A DNA stretch of 64,000 bases from Leifsonia sp. 466MF (lineage in GTDB: Bacteria; Actinomycetota; Actinomycetes; Actinomycetales; Microbacteriaceae): NCBI RefSeq assembly GCF_900100265.1, contig NZ_LT629696.1:1550001-1614000 (forward strand), given 5' to 3'. The notes under the pieces are model-generated. The model worked only from the letters and a program-made list of their open reading frames with translations, was not told the origin of the DNA and made no database searches. Positions within the stretch are counted from its first letter, which is position 1, and every line of letters begins with the position of its first letter. A program made the translations under genes and the position numbers. Positions 17,074 through 29,962 of this stretch are shown here, one piece after another.

Positions 17074-17669
17074 GCCGCGACGACGCGCGGCCGGCGAACG
17101 GGCCCGCACCCGGTGCCGCGACGCCGGTCGGGACACCATCCGGGTCGGCGACGCCGGCACCGGTGCTCGGCGTACGGACCGTTCCTGCCTGGTCTGTCCG
17201 CGTGCTCTTCGCCGCGATCGCGCTGCTGCTCGTGCTGGTCGGCGTGCCCGAGGGTCCGTGGACGGGCATCGCAGCCCTCCTGATCGGCGTCTCGGTGTGG
17301 CGGCCGCGCTGGCTGACCGCGTGGGTGCTCATCGGGGTGCTGCTGCTGTCCTCCCTGGTCGAGCCCGGCACGCTCACTCCGCGCCTGCTCGGCCTGATCG
17401 CCGGTGCGCACGCCCTCCACCTGCTGGCCGGATGGATGCTGGCTCTACCCGCCGCCGCACGCCTGCAGCCCGCGGTGCTGCTCCCTTCTCTTCGTCGGTT
17501 CGCGATCATCCAGGTGCCGGTGCAGCTCGCCGCCGTCGCCCTGCTGCTGCTCCGGGGCGGCGGGGGCATCGGGCCGAGCGTCCCCGTGCTCGCCGCCGTC
17601 TCCGGACTCGCCCTCGCCGCGCTGGTCGGCCTGCTGCTTCCCGCCCTGCTCCGCCGCGCGCCGCGCTGA
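17070..17669 (+). CDS. hypothetical polytopic membrane protein of the MoxR cluster
   Basis: A 199-residue protein that I do not recognise. After a Pro/Ala/Thr-rich N-terminus of about 45 residues come at least five or six hydrophobic helices (for example VLFAAIALLLVLVGV, LTAWVLIGVLLLSSLV, AVALLLLRGG and LAALVGLLLPALL). It starts at a GTG overlapping the DUF58 stop by four bases, so it belongs to the cluster. Clusters of this type often end in a TgpA-like transglutaminase; this protein has only the membrane-helix character and no such domain. Confidence 0.75.
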   Translation: MSRDDARPANGPAPGAATPVGTPSGSATPAPVLGVRTVPAWSVRVLFAAIALLLVLVGVPEGPWTGIAALLIGVSVWRPRWLTAWVLIGVLLLSSLVEPGTLTPRLLGLIAGAHALHLLAGWMLALPAAARLQPAVLLPSLRRFAIIQVPVQLAAVALLLLRGGGGIGPSVPVLAAVSGLALAALVGLLLPALLRRAPR

Positions 17670-17784
17670 GCGCTCGGCTCGGCCTCCGCATCCACTCCAG
17701 CCTCCGCATCCAGTCGCCGAGGGTTGGAATGTCGGTGGTCGCGCCTAGACTCGCGGCTGCACGGGATCACCGTGCCGTCCAGGG

Positions 17785-17790
17785 TAGAAT
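17785..17790 (+). promoter_or_regulatory. -10 box of uvrA
   Basis: TAGAAT abuts the LexA box, so bound repressor would cover the transcription start site. Another TAGACT at 17750-17755 could be an upstream promoter. Confidence 0.55.
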
Positions 17791-17805
17791 CGAACACACG
17801 TTCGA
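17790..17805. promoter_or_regulatory. LexA (SOS) operator of uvrA
   Basis: TCGAAC-ACAC-GTTCGA is a perfect 6+6 palindrome matching the actinobacterial and Bacillus-type SOS consensus (GAAC, four bases, GTTC). It lies 70 bases before the uvrA start and directly after a -10 box. Confidence 0.9.
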
Positions 17806-17874
17806 CCTGGCGAACGGGTGCGCGGTGGGCGAACAGCCCCGATTTCCCAGTACGGATGGCGGAGAATAGAGCGA

Positions 17875-20799
<2,925 letters not shown>

Positions 20800-20807
20800 G
20801 AGGCGCC

Positions 20808-22790
20808 ATGGCAGACACTGTCAGCTACCGGCCGAAGGCCGGCGAGATCCCGACGCAACCCGGGGTGTACCGGTTCCGTGACAAGAACCGGCGCGTGCTC
20901 TATGTCGGCAAGGCGAAGAACCTGCGCGCGCGGCTGAGCAACTACTTCCAGCCGCTGCGCAGCCTCCACGAGCGCACCCGCCGCATGGTCACCACCGCGG
21001 CGAGCGTCGAGTGGACGGTCGTCGGCACGGAGTACGAGGCGCTCCAGCTGGAGTACACCTGGATCAAGGAGTTCAACCCGCCTTTCAACGTCAAGTTCCG
21101 CGACGACAAGACGTACCCGTACCTGGCGGTGACGCTCGGCGACCGCATCCCGCGCGTCATGATCACGCGCAACCGCAACATCAAGGACGCGCGCTACTTC
21201 GGCCCGTACACGAAGGTCTGGGCGATCCGCGAGACGGTCGACCTGATGTTGAAGGCCTTCCCGATGCGGAGCTGCTCCGACGGCGTGTACCGCCGCGCCG
21301 AGCTCACCGGGCGGCCCTGCCTCCTGGGCGACATCGGCAAGTGCGCGGCGCCCTGCGTCGGGCGCATCTCGCCCGGCGACCACAAGTCCCTCGCCATCGA
21401 TTTCGCCTCCTTCATGGCGGGCAACGACAGCGGCTATCTGCGCGACCTGAACGAGAAGATGAAGCAGGCGGCCAGCACGATGGACTACGAGTCCGCCGCG
21501 CGCCACCGCGACGCCATCCAGGCGCTCGAGGGAGTGCTCGGCAAGAGCGCGGTCGTGCTTCCGGAGAACATCGACGCCGACGTCTTCGGCATCGCCCACG
21601 ACGAGCTGGCCGCGGCCGTGCAGCAGTTCATCGTGCGCGGCGGCCGCGTCCGCGGTGTGCGCAGCTGGGTGGTCGACAAGGAGCTCGACATGGAGCTCGC
21701 GGAACTCGTCGAGACCGTCGTGCAGAACGCCTACGACGGACCGGACGCCCCGCCGCGCGAGATCATCGTGCCCGAGCTGCCGGAAGACACCGCGGAGCTC
21801 GAGCAGTGGCTGACCCAGCGCCGCCGTGAGACGCCGGACCCGTCCGCCGCCCGCGGCCGTCTCACCGGCCGCGTCGAGCTGCGCACAGCGCAGCGCGGCG
21901 ACAAGGCCGCGATCGCGCAGACCGTCGAGATGAACGCGAAGAACGCGCTCGTCCTGTACAAGACCCGGCGGAGCTCGGACTTCGTGGCGCGGTCGAAGGC
22001 GCTGAACGACATCCAGGACGCCCTCGGCATGGACGAGGCGCCGCTCCGGATGGAGTGCTACGACGTCTCGCACCTCAGCGGCACGAACATCGTGGCGTCG
22101 ATGGTGGTCTTCGAGGACGGTCTGCCGCGCAAGGACCAGTACCGCCGGTTCAGCATCCCCGAGTCGACCGACGACACGGAGTCGATCTACCAGGTCATCT
22201 CCCGCCGCCTGGCGTACCTGAAGGACGCGCCTGCAGCGGCAGCCGACACCGCCCCCACCGTTGATGAGGAGACGGCGCTCGACGCCGAGGGCGCGGCCGG
22301 TGCCGACGAGATCGTGGATGCCGCCGAGGGCCGTCGCCGCAAGTTCTCCTACCCGCCTAACCTGCTGATCGTCGACGGAGGCCAGCCTCAGGTCGCCGCC
22401 GCGAAGCGCGCGCTCGACGAGTCCGGGGTCACCGGCATCCAGCTCGCGGGAATCGCCAAGCGCCTGGAGGAGATCTGGCTGCCGGACTCCGGCTTCCCGG
22501 TGATCCTGCCGCGGAACAGCGACGCCCTGTTCCTCATCCAGCGCCTCCGCGATGAGGCCCACCGCTTCGCGATCACCTACCAGCGGGCACGCCGCAAGCG
22601 CGACATCGGGACGGTGCTGGGCGAGATCCCGGGCCTCGGTCCGTCGCGTGTGAAGGAGCTACTGAAGCACTTCGGCTCGGTGGCCCAGCTGCGCAAGGCG
22701 ACGCCTGAGCAGATCGCCGAGGTGCGCGGGGTCGGTCCGACCCTCGCGACCGCGATCTTCGAGCGGCTCGCAGAGGGCGGCAGTCGCTAG
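20808..22790 (+). CDS. uvrC: excinuclease ABC subunit C
   Basis: A 660-residue nuclease that makes both incisions in nucleotide excision repair. The N-terminal GIY-YIG domain ([20 protein letters not shown]) makes the 3' cut. A UVR helix pair ([15 protein letters not shown]) binds UvrB. The RNase H-like domain ([11 protein letters not shown] and later [14 protein letters not shown]) makes the 5' cut, and a tandem helix-hairpin-helix lies at the end. An acidic, Ala-rich insert of about 40 residues (near 475-515) interrupts the RNase H-like domain. The ATG is eight bases after uvrA, so it should be co-transcribed and share its SOS control. Confidence 0.97.
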   Translation: MADTVSYRPKAGEIPTQPGVYRFRDKNRRVLYVGKAKNLRARLSNYFQPLRSLHERTRRMVTTAASVEWTVVGTEYEALQLEYTWIKEFNPPFNVKFRDDKTYPYLAVTLGDRIPRVMITRNRNIKDARYFGPYTKVWAIRETVDLMLKAFPMRSCSDGVYRRAELTGRPCLLGDIGKCAAPCVGRISPGDHKSLAIDFASFMAGNDSGYLRDLNEKMKQAASTMDYESAARHRDAIQALEGVLGKSAVVLPENIDADVFGIAHDELAAAVQQFIVRGGRVRGVRSWVVDKELDMELAELVETVVQNAYDGPDAPPREIIVPELPEDTAELEQWLTQRRRETPDPSAARGRLTGRVELRTAQRGDKAAIAQTVEMNAKNALVLYKTRRSSDFVARSKALNDIQDALGMDEAPLRMECYDVSHLSGTNIVASMVVFEDGLPRKDQYRRFSIPESTDDTESIYQVISRRLAYLKDAPAAAADTAPTVDEETALDAEGAAGADEIVDAAEGRRRKFSYPPNLLIVDGGQPQVAAAKRALDESGVTGIQLAGIAKRLEEIWLPDSGFPVILPRNSDALFLIQRLRDEAHRFAITYQRARRKRDIGTVLGEIPGLGPSRVKELLKHFGSVAQLRKATPEQIAEVRGVGPTLATAIFERLAEGGSR

Positions 22791-22793
22791 GCT
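22788..22793 (+). promoter_or_regulatory. possible internal -10 box before rapZ
   Basis: TAGGCT overlaps the uvrC stop codon and would give rapZ a short leader with a GGAGGAG ribosome-binding site. Position and similarity to neighbouring boxes are the only support. Confidence 0.35.
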
Positions 22794-22824
22794 GGGGGAA
22801 CACCACAACGGAGGAGACCGGACG

Positions 22825-23721
22825 ATGGCCACCGACGGCGACACAGTCGCGACGAACGCCGAGCAGCAGGAAGTCCTCATCGTCACCGGGATGTCGGGCG
22901 CCGGCCGCTCGACGGTCGCCAATGCGCTGGAGGACCTCGACTGGTACGTCGTGGACAACCTCCCGCCGCAGATGCTGCGCCCGCTGATCGAGCTCGCCAA
23001 CCGCGCCGAGTCGGGTCTGCCCCGCATCGCCGCGGTCGTCGACGTGCGCGGGCGCAACTTCTTCGTCGATCTGCGCGACATGATCCAGAGCCTCCGCGAG
23101 GGCACCAAGGTGCGCGTGCTGTTCCTGGAGGCGTCCGACGCGGTGCTCGTCCGCCGGTTCGAGCAGGTGCGCAGGCCGCACCCGCTGCAGGGCGACGGCA
23201 CCATCCTCGACGGCATCTCGGCGGAACGGACGCGGTTGCGCGAGATCCGCGAAGCGAGCGACATCATCGTCGACACCACCGACCTCAACATCCACCAGCT
23301 GGCGACCAACATCACCGACACCTTCGCGGCGGAGGATGCCGCCGACGTGCAGGTGACGGTGATGAGCTTCGGCTTCAAGTACGGGCTGCCCGCCGACGCC
23401 GACATGGTCGCCGACGCGCGCTTCCTGCCCAACCCGTTCTGGAACCCCGAGCTGCGACCGCACACGGGTCTGGAGGAGATCGTCAGCGACTACGTCCTGG
23501 CGCAGGACGGCGCCGACGAGTTCATCCAGGGATACGTCTCGGCGCTCCGGCCGATCATGTCCGGCTACCAGCGTGAGAACAAACGGCACGCTCTGATCGC
23601 GATAGGCTGCACTGGCGGAAAGCACCGGTCCGTCGCGATTGCGGAAGAGCTCGCGGCGCGGTTGCGGAGTTTCCCCGGTCTGTCGGTCAACACCAAGCAC
23701 CGCGACCTCGGCCGTGAATGA
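22825..23721 (+). CDS. rapZ: RapZ-family nucleotide-binding protein (YvcJ-like)
   Basis: A 298-residue P-loop protein. Walker A GMSGAGRS lies near residue 22-29, followed by the DNLPPQML motif, and the C-terminal domain carries the [10 protein letters not shown] loop that binds small phosphorylated ligands. In E. coli RapZ is the adaptor that brings RNase E to the small RNA GlmZ. In Gram-positives the homologue YvcJ hydrolyses GTP and has no clear RNA target, so an RNase adaptor role is not implied here. uvrC-rapZ-whiA is a conserved actinobacterial order. The start has a good GGAGGAG site. Confidence 0.93.
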   Translation: MATDGDTVATNAEQQEVLIVTGMSGAGRSTVANALEDLDWYVVDNLPPQMLRPLIELANRAESGLPRIAAVVDVRGRNFFVDLRDMIQSLREGTKVRVLFLEASDAVLVRRFEQVRRPHPLQGDGTILDGISAERTRLREIREASDIIVDTTDLNIHQLATNITDTFAAEDAADVQVTVMSFGFKYGLPADADMVADARFLPNPFWNPELRPHTGLEEIVSDYVLAQDGADEFIQGYVSALRPIMSGYQRENKRHALIAIGCTGGKHRSVAIAEELAARLRSFPGLSVNTKHRDLGRE

Positions 23722-23776
23722 TCACGGCTTTTCCCTCCACGGCACCACCCCCGCCTTGAGACAGTAAGGAATCCGA

Positions 23777-24757
23777 TTGGCTCTCACCGCCGACGTCAAG
23801 GACGAGCTCACGAAGGTCGAGGTCAGCAAGACCACGGTCCGAGCAGCAGAACTGGCCACCATCCTCCGGTTCTCGGGCGGTCTGCACCTCATCGGCGGCC
23901 GGATCGCGGTCGAGAGCGAACTCGACACCCCGGAACTCGCCCGGCGGGTGCGGAAGGATCTCGCGGAGCTGTACGGCGTCCGCAGCGAGGTGTCTGTCAT
24001 CTCGGCGTCCGGACTGCGTCGCAGCAGCCAGTACCTCGTCCGCGTGCTCGAGGGCGGCGAGACGCTCGCCCGGCAGACCGGACTCCTGGATGCGCGTCGC
24101 CGGCCGATCCGCGGCCTCCCGAACCGCCTGACCACCGGATCCCGCGACGAGCTCGCCGCCGTCTGGCGCGGAGCCTTCCTCGCCCACGGCTCGCTCACCG
24201 ACCCGGGCCGCTCCGCCGCCCTCGAGGTGACCTGCCCCGGTAACGAGGCCGCCATGGCGCTCGTCGGCGCGGCAGGCCGTCTCGGCATCGCGGCCAAGGC
24301 CCGTGAGGTGCGCGGCGTGCATCGCGTCGTCATCCGCGACGGCGAGGCGATCAGCGCCATGCTCGTCGCGATGGGTGCCCTCCAGACCGTCACCAACTGG
24401 GAGGAGCTTCGGCAGCGCCGCGAGGTGCGCGCCAACGCCAACCGCCTGGTCAACTTCGACGACGCCAACCTGCGACGCTCGGCCCAGGCCGCCGTCGCCG
24501 CGTGCGCGCGCGTGGAGCGCGCGCTCGAGATCCTCGGCCCCGACGTCCCGCAGCACCTGCGCTACGCGGGTGAGCTGCGTCTCGCGCACCGCGACTCCAG
24601 CCTGGACGAGCTGGGTCACCACGCCGACCCGCCCATGACGAAGGACGCGGTCGCGGGCCGCATCCGCCGCCTGCTCGCGATGGCGGACAAGCGCGCGAGC
24701 GACCTCGGCATCCCCGGCACGGAGGCGAGCCTCCCCGCCGATCTGGACGAGGTGTAA
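23777..24757 (+). CDS. whiA: WhiA sporulation/division transcription regulator
   Basis: A 326-residue DNA-binding protein. The N-terminal part resembles LAGLIDADG homing endonucleases without catalytic residues. The C-terminal helix-turn-helix contains [32 protein letters not shown]. In Streptomyces WhiA with WhiB activates division genes. In non-sporulating actinobacteria it is still conserved, presumably for division or growth control. The frame begins at TTG (23777) after TAAGGA; no ATG or GTG close by gives a complete N-terminus ([15 protein letters not shown]), so the TTG start is accepted. Confidence 0.95.
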   Translation: MALTADVKDELTKVEVSKTTVRAAELATILRFSGGLHLIGGRIAVESELDTPELARRVRKDLAELYGVRSEVSVISASGLRRSSQYLVRVLEGGETLARQTGLLDARRRPIRGLPNRLTTGSRDELAAVWRGAFLAHGSLTDPGRSAALEVTCPGNEAAMALVGAAGRLGIAAKAREVRGVHRVVIRDGEAISAMLVAMGALQTVTNWEELRQRREVRANANRLVNFDDANLRRSAQAAVAACARVERALEILGPDVPQHLRYAGELRLAHRDSSLDELGHHADPPMTKDAVAGRIRRLLAMADKRASDLGIPGTEASLPADLDEV

Positions 24758-24818
24758 GTTTCGACGGGGAACGTGCGGCCGGAAGGAAGCATCCGACGGC
24801 CGCCCGGGTTGCCCTTAC

Positions 24819-24824
24819 TAGACT
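24819..24824 (+). promoter_or_regulatory. -10 box of sodA
   Basis: TAGACT about 40 bases before the sodA ATG, in a leader ending in a GGAG ribosome-binding site. Confidence 0.45.
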
Positions 24825-24864
24825 CGACGAGTCGCTCGAATCACAACAACAGTGGAGATGAGTA

Positions 24865-25491
24865 ATGGCTGACTACACGCTGCCGGACCTTCCGTACGAC
24901 TACTCGGCTCTTGAGCCGAACATCAGCGGCCGGATCATGGAGCTGCACCACGACAAGCACCACAAGACGTACGTCGACGGCGCGAACACCGCCATCGCCA
25001 AGCTGGCCGAGGCGCGCGACGCCGACGACCTGACCTACGTCAACAAGCTCGAGAAGGACCTCGCGTTCAACCTCGCCGGCCACGTCAACCACACCGTGTT
25101 CTGGAACAACCTCTCTCCGGACGGCGGCGACAAGCCGGTCGGCGAGCTGGCCGCCGCGATCGACGAGTTCTTCGGGTCGTTCGACAAGTTCCGCGCCCAC
25201 TTCACGGCGTCGGCGCTCGGCATCCAGGGCTCCGGCTGGTCGATCCTGGCCTGGGACTCGCTCGGGCAGAAGCTCATCATCGAGCAGCTGTACGACCACC
25301 AGGGCAACCTCGCCGCGGCGACCGTCCCGCTCCTCATGCTCGACATGTGGGAGCACGCCTTCTACCTCGACTACGTCAACGTGAAGGCCGACTACGTGAA
25401 GGCGTTCTGGAACATCACCAACTGGGGCGATGTCAATGACCGCTTCGTCCGTGCGCGCGAGAAGACCGCGGGTCTGCTGCTACTGTCGTAG
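24865..25491 (+). CDS. sodA: superoxide dismutase (Fe/Mn family)
   Basis: A 208-residue cytoplasmic dismutase. The metal ligands are visible: His28 region (MELHHDKHH), the second His in GHVNHTVFW, and Asp and His in [12 protein letters not shown] Gln in the loop before them (YDHQGNL) is at the position typical of manganese enzymes, so Mn is favoured, though cambialistic use cannot be excluded. There is no signal peptide. It has its own promoter (TAGACT at 24819-24824) and is closed by a strong hairpin, so it appears monocistronic. Confidence 0.95.
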   Translation: MADYTLPDLPYDYSALEPNISGRIMELHHDKHHKTYVDGANTAIAKLAEARDADDLTYVNKLEKDLAFNLAGHVNHTVFWNNLSPDGGDKPVGELAAAIDEFFGSFDKFRAHFTASALGIQGSGWSILAWDSLGQKLIIEQLYDHQGNLAAATVPLLMLDMWEHAFYLDYVNVKADYVKAFWNITNWGDVNDRFVRAREKTAGLLLLS

Positions 25492-25499
25492 GCGGGTGG

Positions 25500-25528
25500 G
25501 CGTCCCGGGAGGGACCCTCCCGGGACGC
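25500..25528 (+). terminator. intrinsic terminator-like hairpin after sodA
   Basis: A perfect 14-base stem beginning GCGTCCCGGGAGGG with a minimal loop starts nine bases after the sodA stop. It lacks a T-run, which is common in high-GC terminators. Confidence 0.75.
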
Positions 25529-25582
25529 CGCCGTCCGCAATCAACACCTGACAAAGCGCGCCGTCCGGCGCCCATCGAGTAA

Positions 25583-26599
<1,017 letters not shown>

Positions 26600-26614
26600 G
26601 CGCAGGGAACCGAC

Positions 26615-27832
26615 GTGACGCTCCGCACTCTCGACTCACTCGGTTCGCTCGCCGGCAAGCGGGTCGTCGTCCGCTGTGATCTCAACGTGCCCCTGGACGG
26701 CGCAAAGATCACGGACGACGGTCGCGTGCGAGCGTCTATTCCCACGCTGAACGCCCTGATCAACCAGGGCGCGAAGGTGGTCGTGATCTCGCACCTGGGA
26801 CGCCCCGAGGGCGCCCCGGATGCGAAGTACAGCCTGGCGCCGGTCGCCCAGCGGCTCTCCGAGCTGCTGGGCGCGCCGGTGACCTTCGCCAAGGACACCG
26901 TCGGCGGCGGCGCCGAGGAGGCCGTCAACGGCCTCAACGACGGCGACGTCGCCCTGCTGGAGAACCTCCGGTTCAACCCGGGGGAGACCTCGAAGGACGA
27001 GAGCGAGCGTCGTGCCTTCGCCGAGAAGCTGGCCGCCTTCGGCGACGCCTTCGTCTCGGACGGCTTCGGCGTCGTGCATCGGAAGCAGGCGAGCGTCTAC
27101 GAGCTCGCCCAACTGCTGCCGAGCGCGGCCGGCACGCTGATCCAGGCCGAGCTCGACGTGCTCGACCGTCTGACCGAGAACCCGGAGCGGCCGTACGCGG
27201 TCGTCCTCGGCGGCTCGAAGGTCTCGGACAAGCTCGGTGTCATCGGTCACCTGCTGCCGAAGGTCAACTCGCTGCTGATCGGCGGCGGGATGCTGTTCAC
27301 CTTCCTCGCGGCCAAGGGCATGAAGGTCGGGTCGAGCCTGCTCGAAGCCGACCAGATCGACACCGTCAAGGGCTACCTGGCGAAGGCCGAGGAGCTCGGC
27401 GTCGAGCTGGTGCTCCCGCGCGACGTCGTGGTGGCCTCGAAGTTCGGCGCCGACGCGGAGCACGTGGTGCGCCCGGTCGACGCGATCGAGGACACCGACT
27501 GGGGTGACAAGGGCCTGGGGCTCGACATCGGCCCGGAGACCGCCGAGCTGTTCTCGGAGTACGTCCGCGGAGCGCGCACGGTGTTCTGGAACGGCCCGAT
27601 GGGCGTGTTCGAGCTGGCGCCGTTCGCGGCGGGCACGAAGGCGGTCGCGCAGGCGCTCACCGAGGTCGACGGCCTCAGCGTCGTCGGAGGTGGCGACTCC
27701 GCCGCGGCCGTCCGTGCGCTCGGGTTCCGTGACGACCAGTTCGGTCACATCTCGACGGGCGGAGGCGCGAGCCTCGAGTTCCTCGAAGGCAAGCGACTCC
27801 CCGGACTGGAGGTCCTCGGATGGCAGCAGTGA
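26615..27832 (+). CDS. pgk: phosphoglycerate kinase
   Basis: A 405-residue monomeric kinase that makes ATP from 1,3-bisphosphoglycerate. The substrate-binding [11 protein letters not shown] is near the N-terminus, [11 protein letters not shown] lies near residue 115, and the nucleotide-binding GGGDSAAAV lies near the C-terminus. The GTG start is 15 bases after gap. Its 3' end overlaps the tpiA start by 13 bases, indicating coupling. Confidence 0.98.
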   Translation: MTLRTLDSLGSLAGKRVVVRCDLNVPLDGAKITDDGRVRASIPTLNALINQGAKVVVISHLGRPEGAPDAKYSLAPVAQRLSELLGAPVTFAKDTVGGGAEEAVNGLNDGDVALLENLRFNPGETSKDESERRAFAEKLAAFGDAFVSDGFGVVHRKQASVYELAQLLPSAAGTLIQAELDVLDRLTENPERPYAVVLGGSKVSDKLGVIGHLLPKVNSLLIGGGMLFTFLAAKGMKVGSSLLEADQIDTVKGYLAKAEELGVELVLPRDVVVASKFGADAEHVVRPVDAIEDTDWGDKGLGLDIGPETAELFSEYVRGARTVFWNGPMGVFELAPFAAGTKAVAQALTEVDGLSVVGGGDSAAAVRALGFRDDQFGHISTGGGASLEFLEGKRLPGLEVLGWQQ

Positions 27833-28623
27833 GCCCCACGGTGCGGCGTGTCCCGCTCATCGCCGGCAACTGGAAGATGAACCTGGACCACCTCCAGGCG
27901 ATCGCGTTCGTGCAGAAGCTCGCGTGGACGCTGAAGGACGCCAACCACGACTTCTCGGCGGTGGAGGTGGCGGTCTTCCCGCCCTTCACCGACCTGCGGA
28001 GCGTGCAGACGCTGGTGGCGGCCGACAAGCTGCCGCTCGCCTTCGGCGGACAGGACGTCTCGGAGCACGAGTCGGGTGCGTACACGGGCGAGATCTCGGC
28101 CGCGTTCCTCGCGGCCCTGGAGTCGCGGTACGTCATCATCGGTCACTCGGAGCGGCGCACGCTGCACGCCGAGACCGACGAGCAGGTCGCCGGAAAGGTG
28201 GCCGCCGCGCTGAAGCACAACATCGCCCCGATCATCTGCGTCGGCGAGACGGCGGAGGACCTCGAGACCCACGGCGCGAGCGCTGTGCCGGTTGCGCAGC
28301 TCCGTGCCGCGCTGTCCCGCGTCGACTCGGCCGCCGACTTCGTCGTGGCGTACGAGCCCGTCTGGGCCATCGGCTCCGGCCAGGCGGCGACGCCCGAGCA
28401 GGCGGAGCAGGTGGCGGCGGCACTGCGTGCGGTCATCGCCGAGGTGCTGGGCGACGACGTCGCGGCCAAGACGCGCATCCTTTACGGCGGTTCGGTGAAG
28501 TCGGGCAACATCGCCGGCTTCATGCGCGAGCCCAATGTGGACGGCGCGCTGGTCGGCGGTGCGAGCCTCGACGTGAACGAGTTCGCCGCGATCGTCCGGT
28601 ATCAGAAGCACGTCGGTCTCTGA
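27820..28623 (+). CDS. tpiA: triosephosphate isomerase
   Basis: A 267-residue TIM barrel that interconverts dihydroxyacetone phosphate and glyceraldehyde 3-phosphate. AGNWKMN contains the catalytic Lys, IGHSERR the catalytic His, and [10 protein letters not shown] the catalytic Glu; the phosphate loop is YGGSVKSGN. The ATG at 27820 lies within the 3' end of pgk (13-base overlap). A GTG nine bases later is an alternative. It closes the gap-pgk-tpiA operon; secG downstream has its own -10 box. Confidence 0.97.
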   Translation: MAAVSPTVRRVPLIAGNWKMNLDHLQAIAFVQKLAWTLKDANHDFSAVEVAVFPPFTDLRSVQTLVAADKLPLAFGGQDVSEHESGAYTGEISAAFLAALESRYVIIGHSERRTLHAETDEQVAGKVAAALKHNIAPIICVGETAEDLETHGASAVPVAQLRAALSRVDSAADFVVAYEPVWAIGSGQAATPEQAEQVAAALRAVIAEVLGDDVAAKTRILYGGSVKSGNIAGFMREPNVDGALVGGASLDVNEFAAIVRYQKHVGL

Positions 28624-28637
28624 CGGCTCCCGCCGGT

Positions 28638-28643
28638 TATACT
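28638..28643 (+). promoter_or_regulatory. -10 box of secG
   Basis: TATACT, 50 bases before the secG GTG, is the closest match to the sigma-70 consensus in this stretch. Confidence 0.5.
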
Positions 28644-28693
28644 GGTCGTTGGTCTTCCCGGGCACGGCCCGGACGCTTCCCGAAAGGTTCCAC

Positions 28694-28939
28694 GTGCTGA
28701 TTCTCCAGGTCGTCCTGCAGGTGCTGCTCGGCATCACCAGCCTCCTGCTGACGCTGCTCATCCTGCTGCACAAGGGTCGCGGCGGCGGTCTGTCCGACAT
28801 GTTCGGAGGCGGCGTCACGTCTAACCTGGGTGCGTCGGGTGTCGCCGAGCGCAACCTGAACCGCATCACCGTGATCCTGGGCCTGATCTGGATCACCTGC
28901 ATCGTCGTGCTCGGTCTGATCACGAAGTTCAGCGCGTAA
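28694..28939 (+). CDS. secG: preprotein translocase subunit SecG
   Basis: An 81-residue SecG, the small accessory subunit of the SecYEG channel. It has two membrane helices (about residues 2-22 and 58-77) joined by the conserved cytoplasmic loop HKGRGGGLSDMFGGGV. The GTG at 28694, with GAAAGG upstream, is preferred over an earlier in-frame start at 28649, whose extra 15 residues are not SecG-like. It lies 70 bases after tpiA and 26 before rbpA, the usual actinobacterial order. Confidence 0.95.
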   Translation: MLILQVVLQVLLGITSLLLTLLILLHKGRGGGLSDMFGGGVTSNLGASGVAERNLNRITVILGLIWITCIVVLGLITKFSA

Positions 28940-28965
28940 GCGCACACTGAAGAAGGAGAGACTGC

Positions 28966-29331
28966 ATGGCATCCGGAGGCAGTGCAATCCGCGGCTCGCG
29001 CGTCGGCGCGGGCCCGATGGGCGAGCAGGACCGTGGTTTCCACGCGGACCGCGTCGCGATCTCGTACTGGGACGCTCTCGGCAACGAGACGGTCCGCTAC
29101 TTCGCGGCGAACCTCCCCGAGGAGGAGATTCCCGACATCATCGACTCGCCGTCGACCGGTCTTCCGGCCGGCCGCGACAAGGAGAACCCGCCGTCGGTCG
29201 CGAAGACGGAGCCCTACAAGACGCACCTCGCGTATGTGAAGGAGCGCCGCAGCGAAGAGGAGGCGGAGCAGCTGCTCGAGGACGCCCTCAACCAGCTGCG
29301 CGCCCGTCGGGGTCGTCCGACCACCAACTGA
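28966..29331 (+). CDS. rbpA: RNA polymerase-binding protein RbpA
   Basis: A 121-residue actinobacteria-specific transcription factor that binds RNA polymerase and the principal sigma factor and stabilises open complexes. The N-terminal tail (AIRGSRVGAGPMGEQDRG), the core barrel and the C-terminal sigma-interacting helix (EEEAEQLLEDALNQLRARR) are all visible. The core barrel here lacks the zinc-binding cysteines found in Streptomyces RbpA. GAAGGAGAG precedes the ATG. A strong terminator follows. Confidence 0.96.
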   Translation: MASGGSAIRGSRVGAGPMGEQDRGFHADRVAISYWDALGNETVRYFAANLPEEEIPDIIDSPSTGLPAGRDKENPPSVAKTEPYKTHLAYVKERRSEEEAEQLLEDALNQLRARRGRPTTN

Positions 29332-29341
29332 GCGTTCACGT

Positions 29342-29379
29342 CACGAAGGCCGCCCCCCTCTCGGTGGGCGGCCTTCGTG
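29342..29379 (+). terminator. intrinsic terminator of rbpA
   Basis: CACGAAGGCCGCCC pairs with GGGCGGCCTTCGTG around a short loop, followed by GCGTTTGTG, 10 bases after the rbpA stop. Confidence 0.85.
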
Positions 29380-29413
29380 CGTTTGTGCCCGCCCTATCCC
29401 ATCCCATCCCCAC

Positions 29414-29509
29414 GATTTGCGCCAAATCTCGGTTATCGCTCTCCCATAACCACGATTTGGCGCAAATCTCGGTCATCGCGGCTCTATAGCGACGATGTGG
29501 CGCAAGTCT
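29414..29509. repeat. intergenic inverted repeat, family A, copy 2 (extended)
   Basis: Three linked arms of the same unit as at 1778. GATTTGCGCCAAATC with GGTTAT, then its complement ATAACCACGATTTGGCGCAAATC (written here from two parts), then a further degenerate arm ending GTGGCGCAAGTCTC. It lies between the rbpA terminator and the hypothetical gene at 29528, so the extra arm sits just upstream of that gene's -10 box. Confidence 0.85.
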
Positions 29510-29515
29510 CGGGGC

Positions 29516-29521
29516 TACACT
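29516..29521 (+). promoter_or_regulatory. -10 box of the gene at 29528, leaderless
   Basis: TACACT ends six bases before the ATG, immediately after the hairpin repeat. Confidence 0.4.
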
Positions 29522-29527
29522 GCGGGC

Positions 29528-29962
29528 ATGCGGGGAGCACGGGACGATCGGGCGGACACTCCGCGTGCGCTCGGCGACGAGGTCAGCCGGCTCAGTCTGC
29601 TCGCCCTGCTGGAGGAGGCGGTCGACGCGGCCGAGAAGGCCGACATCCTGCTCGCGCGCTGCGACGACATCGACGTGACGACAGCGGCGGATGCGCGACA
29701 GGCGCTCCGGCTACGGGTCACCTTCGCCGAGCTGCACCGCTGGGTGGACGAACTCGACCTCGACGGCCGGGAGGCGGAGGTGCGCGACGAGACGGCTCGC
29801 CTGCTCGCGTTCTACCTGCACCTGCTGACGCACGCGTTCGACCGCCGCATCGCCGCCGCAGGGCACGACCGGCGTGCGATCCGACAACGCGGACCGTTGA
29901 CCGGTGCGCCCTGCGCGCGGTTGACGACGCTGCGGGAGCGGGTCAGTAGCTGGGTGCGATGA
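29528..29962 (+). CDS. hypothetical protein
   Basis: A 144-residue, mostly helical and acidic protein that I do not recognise (for example LSLLALLEEAVDAAEKADILLARCDDIDV and LRVTFAELHRWVDEL). The C-terminal part is Arg-rich. It has no signal peptide or membrane helix. The ATG is six bases after a TACACT -10 box that follows the hairpin repeat. Its 3' end overlaps the end of pgl, on the other strand, by 20 bases. The promoter spacing supports a real gene, but no domain does. Confidence 0.55.
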   Translation: MRGARDDRADTPRALGDEVSRLSLLALLEEAVDAAEKADILLARCDDIDVTTAADARQALRLRVTFAELHRWVDELDLDGREAEVRDETARLLAFYLHLLTHAFDRRIAAAGHDRRAIRQRGPLTGAPCARLTTLRERVSSWVR

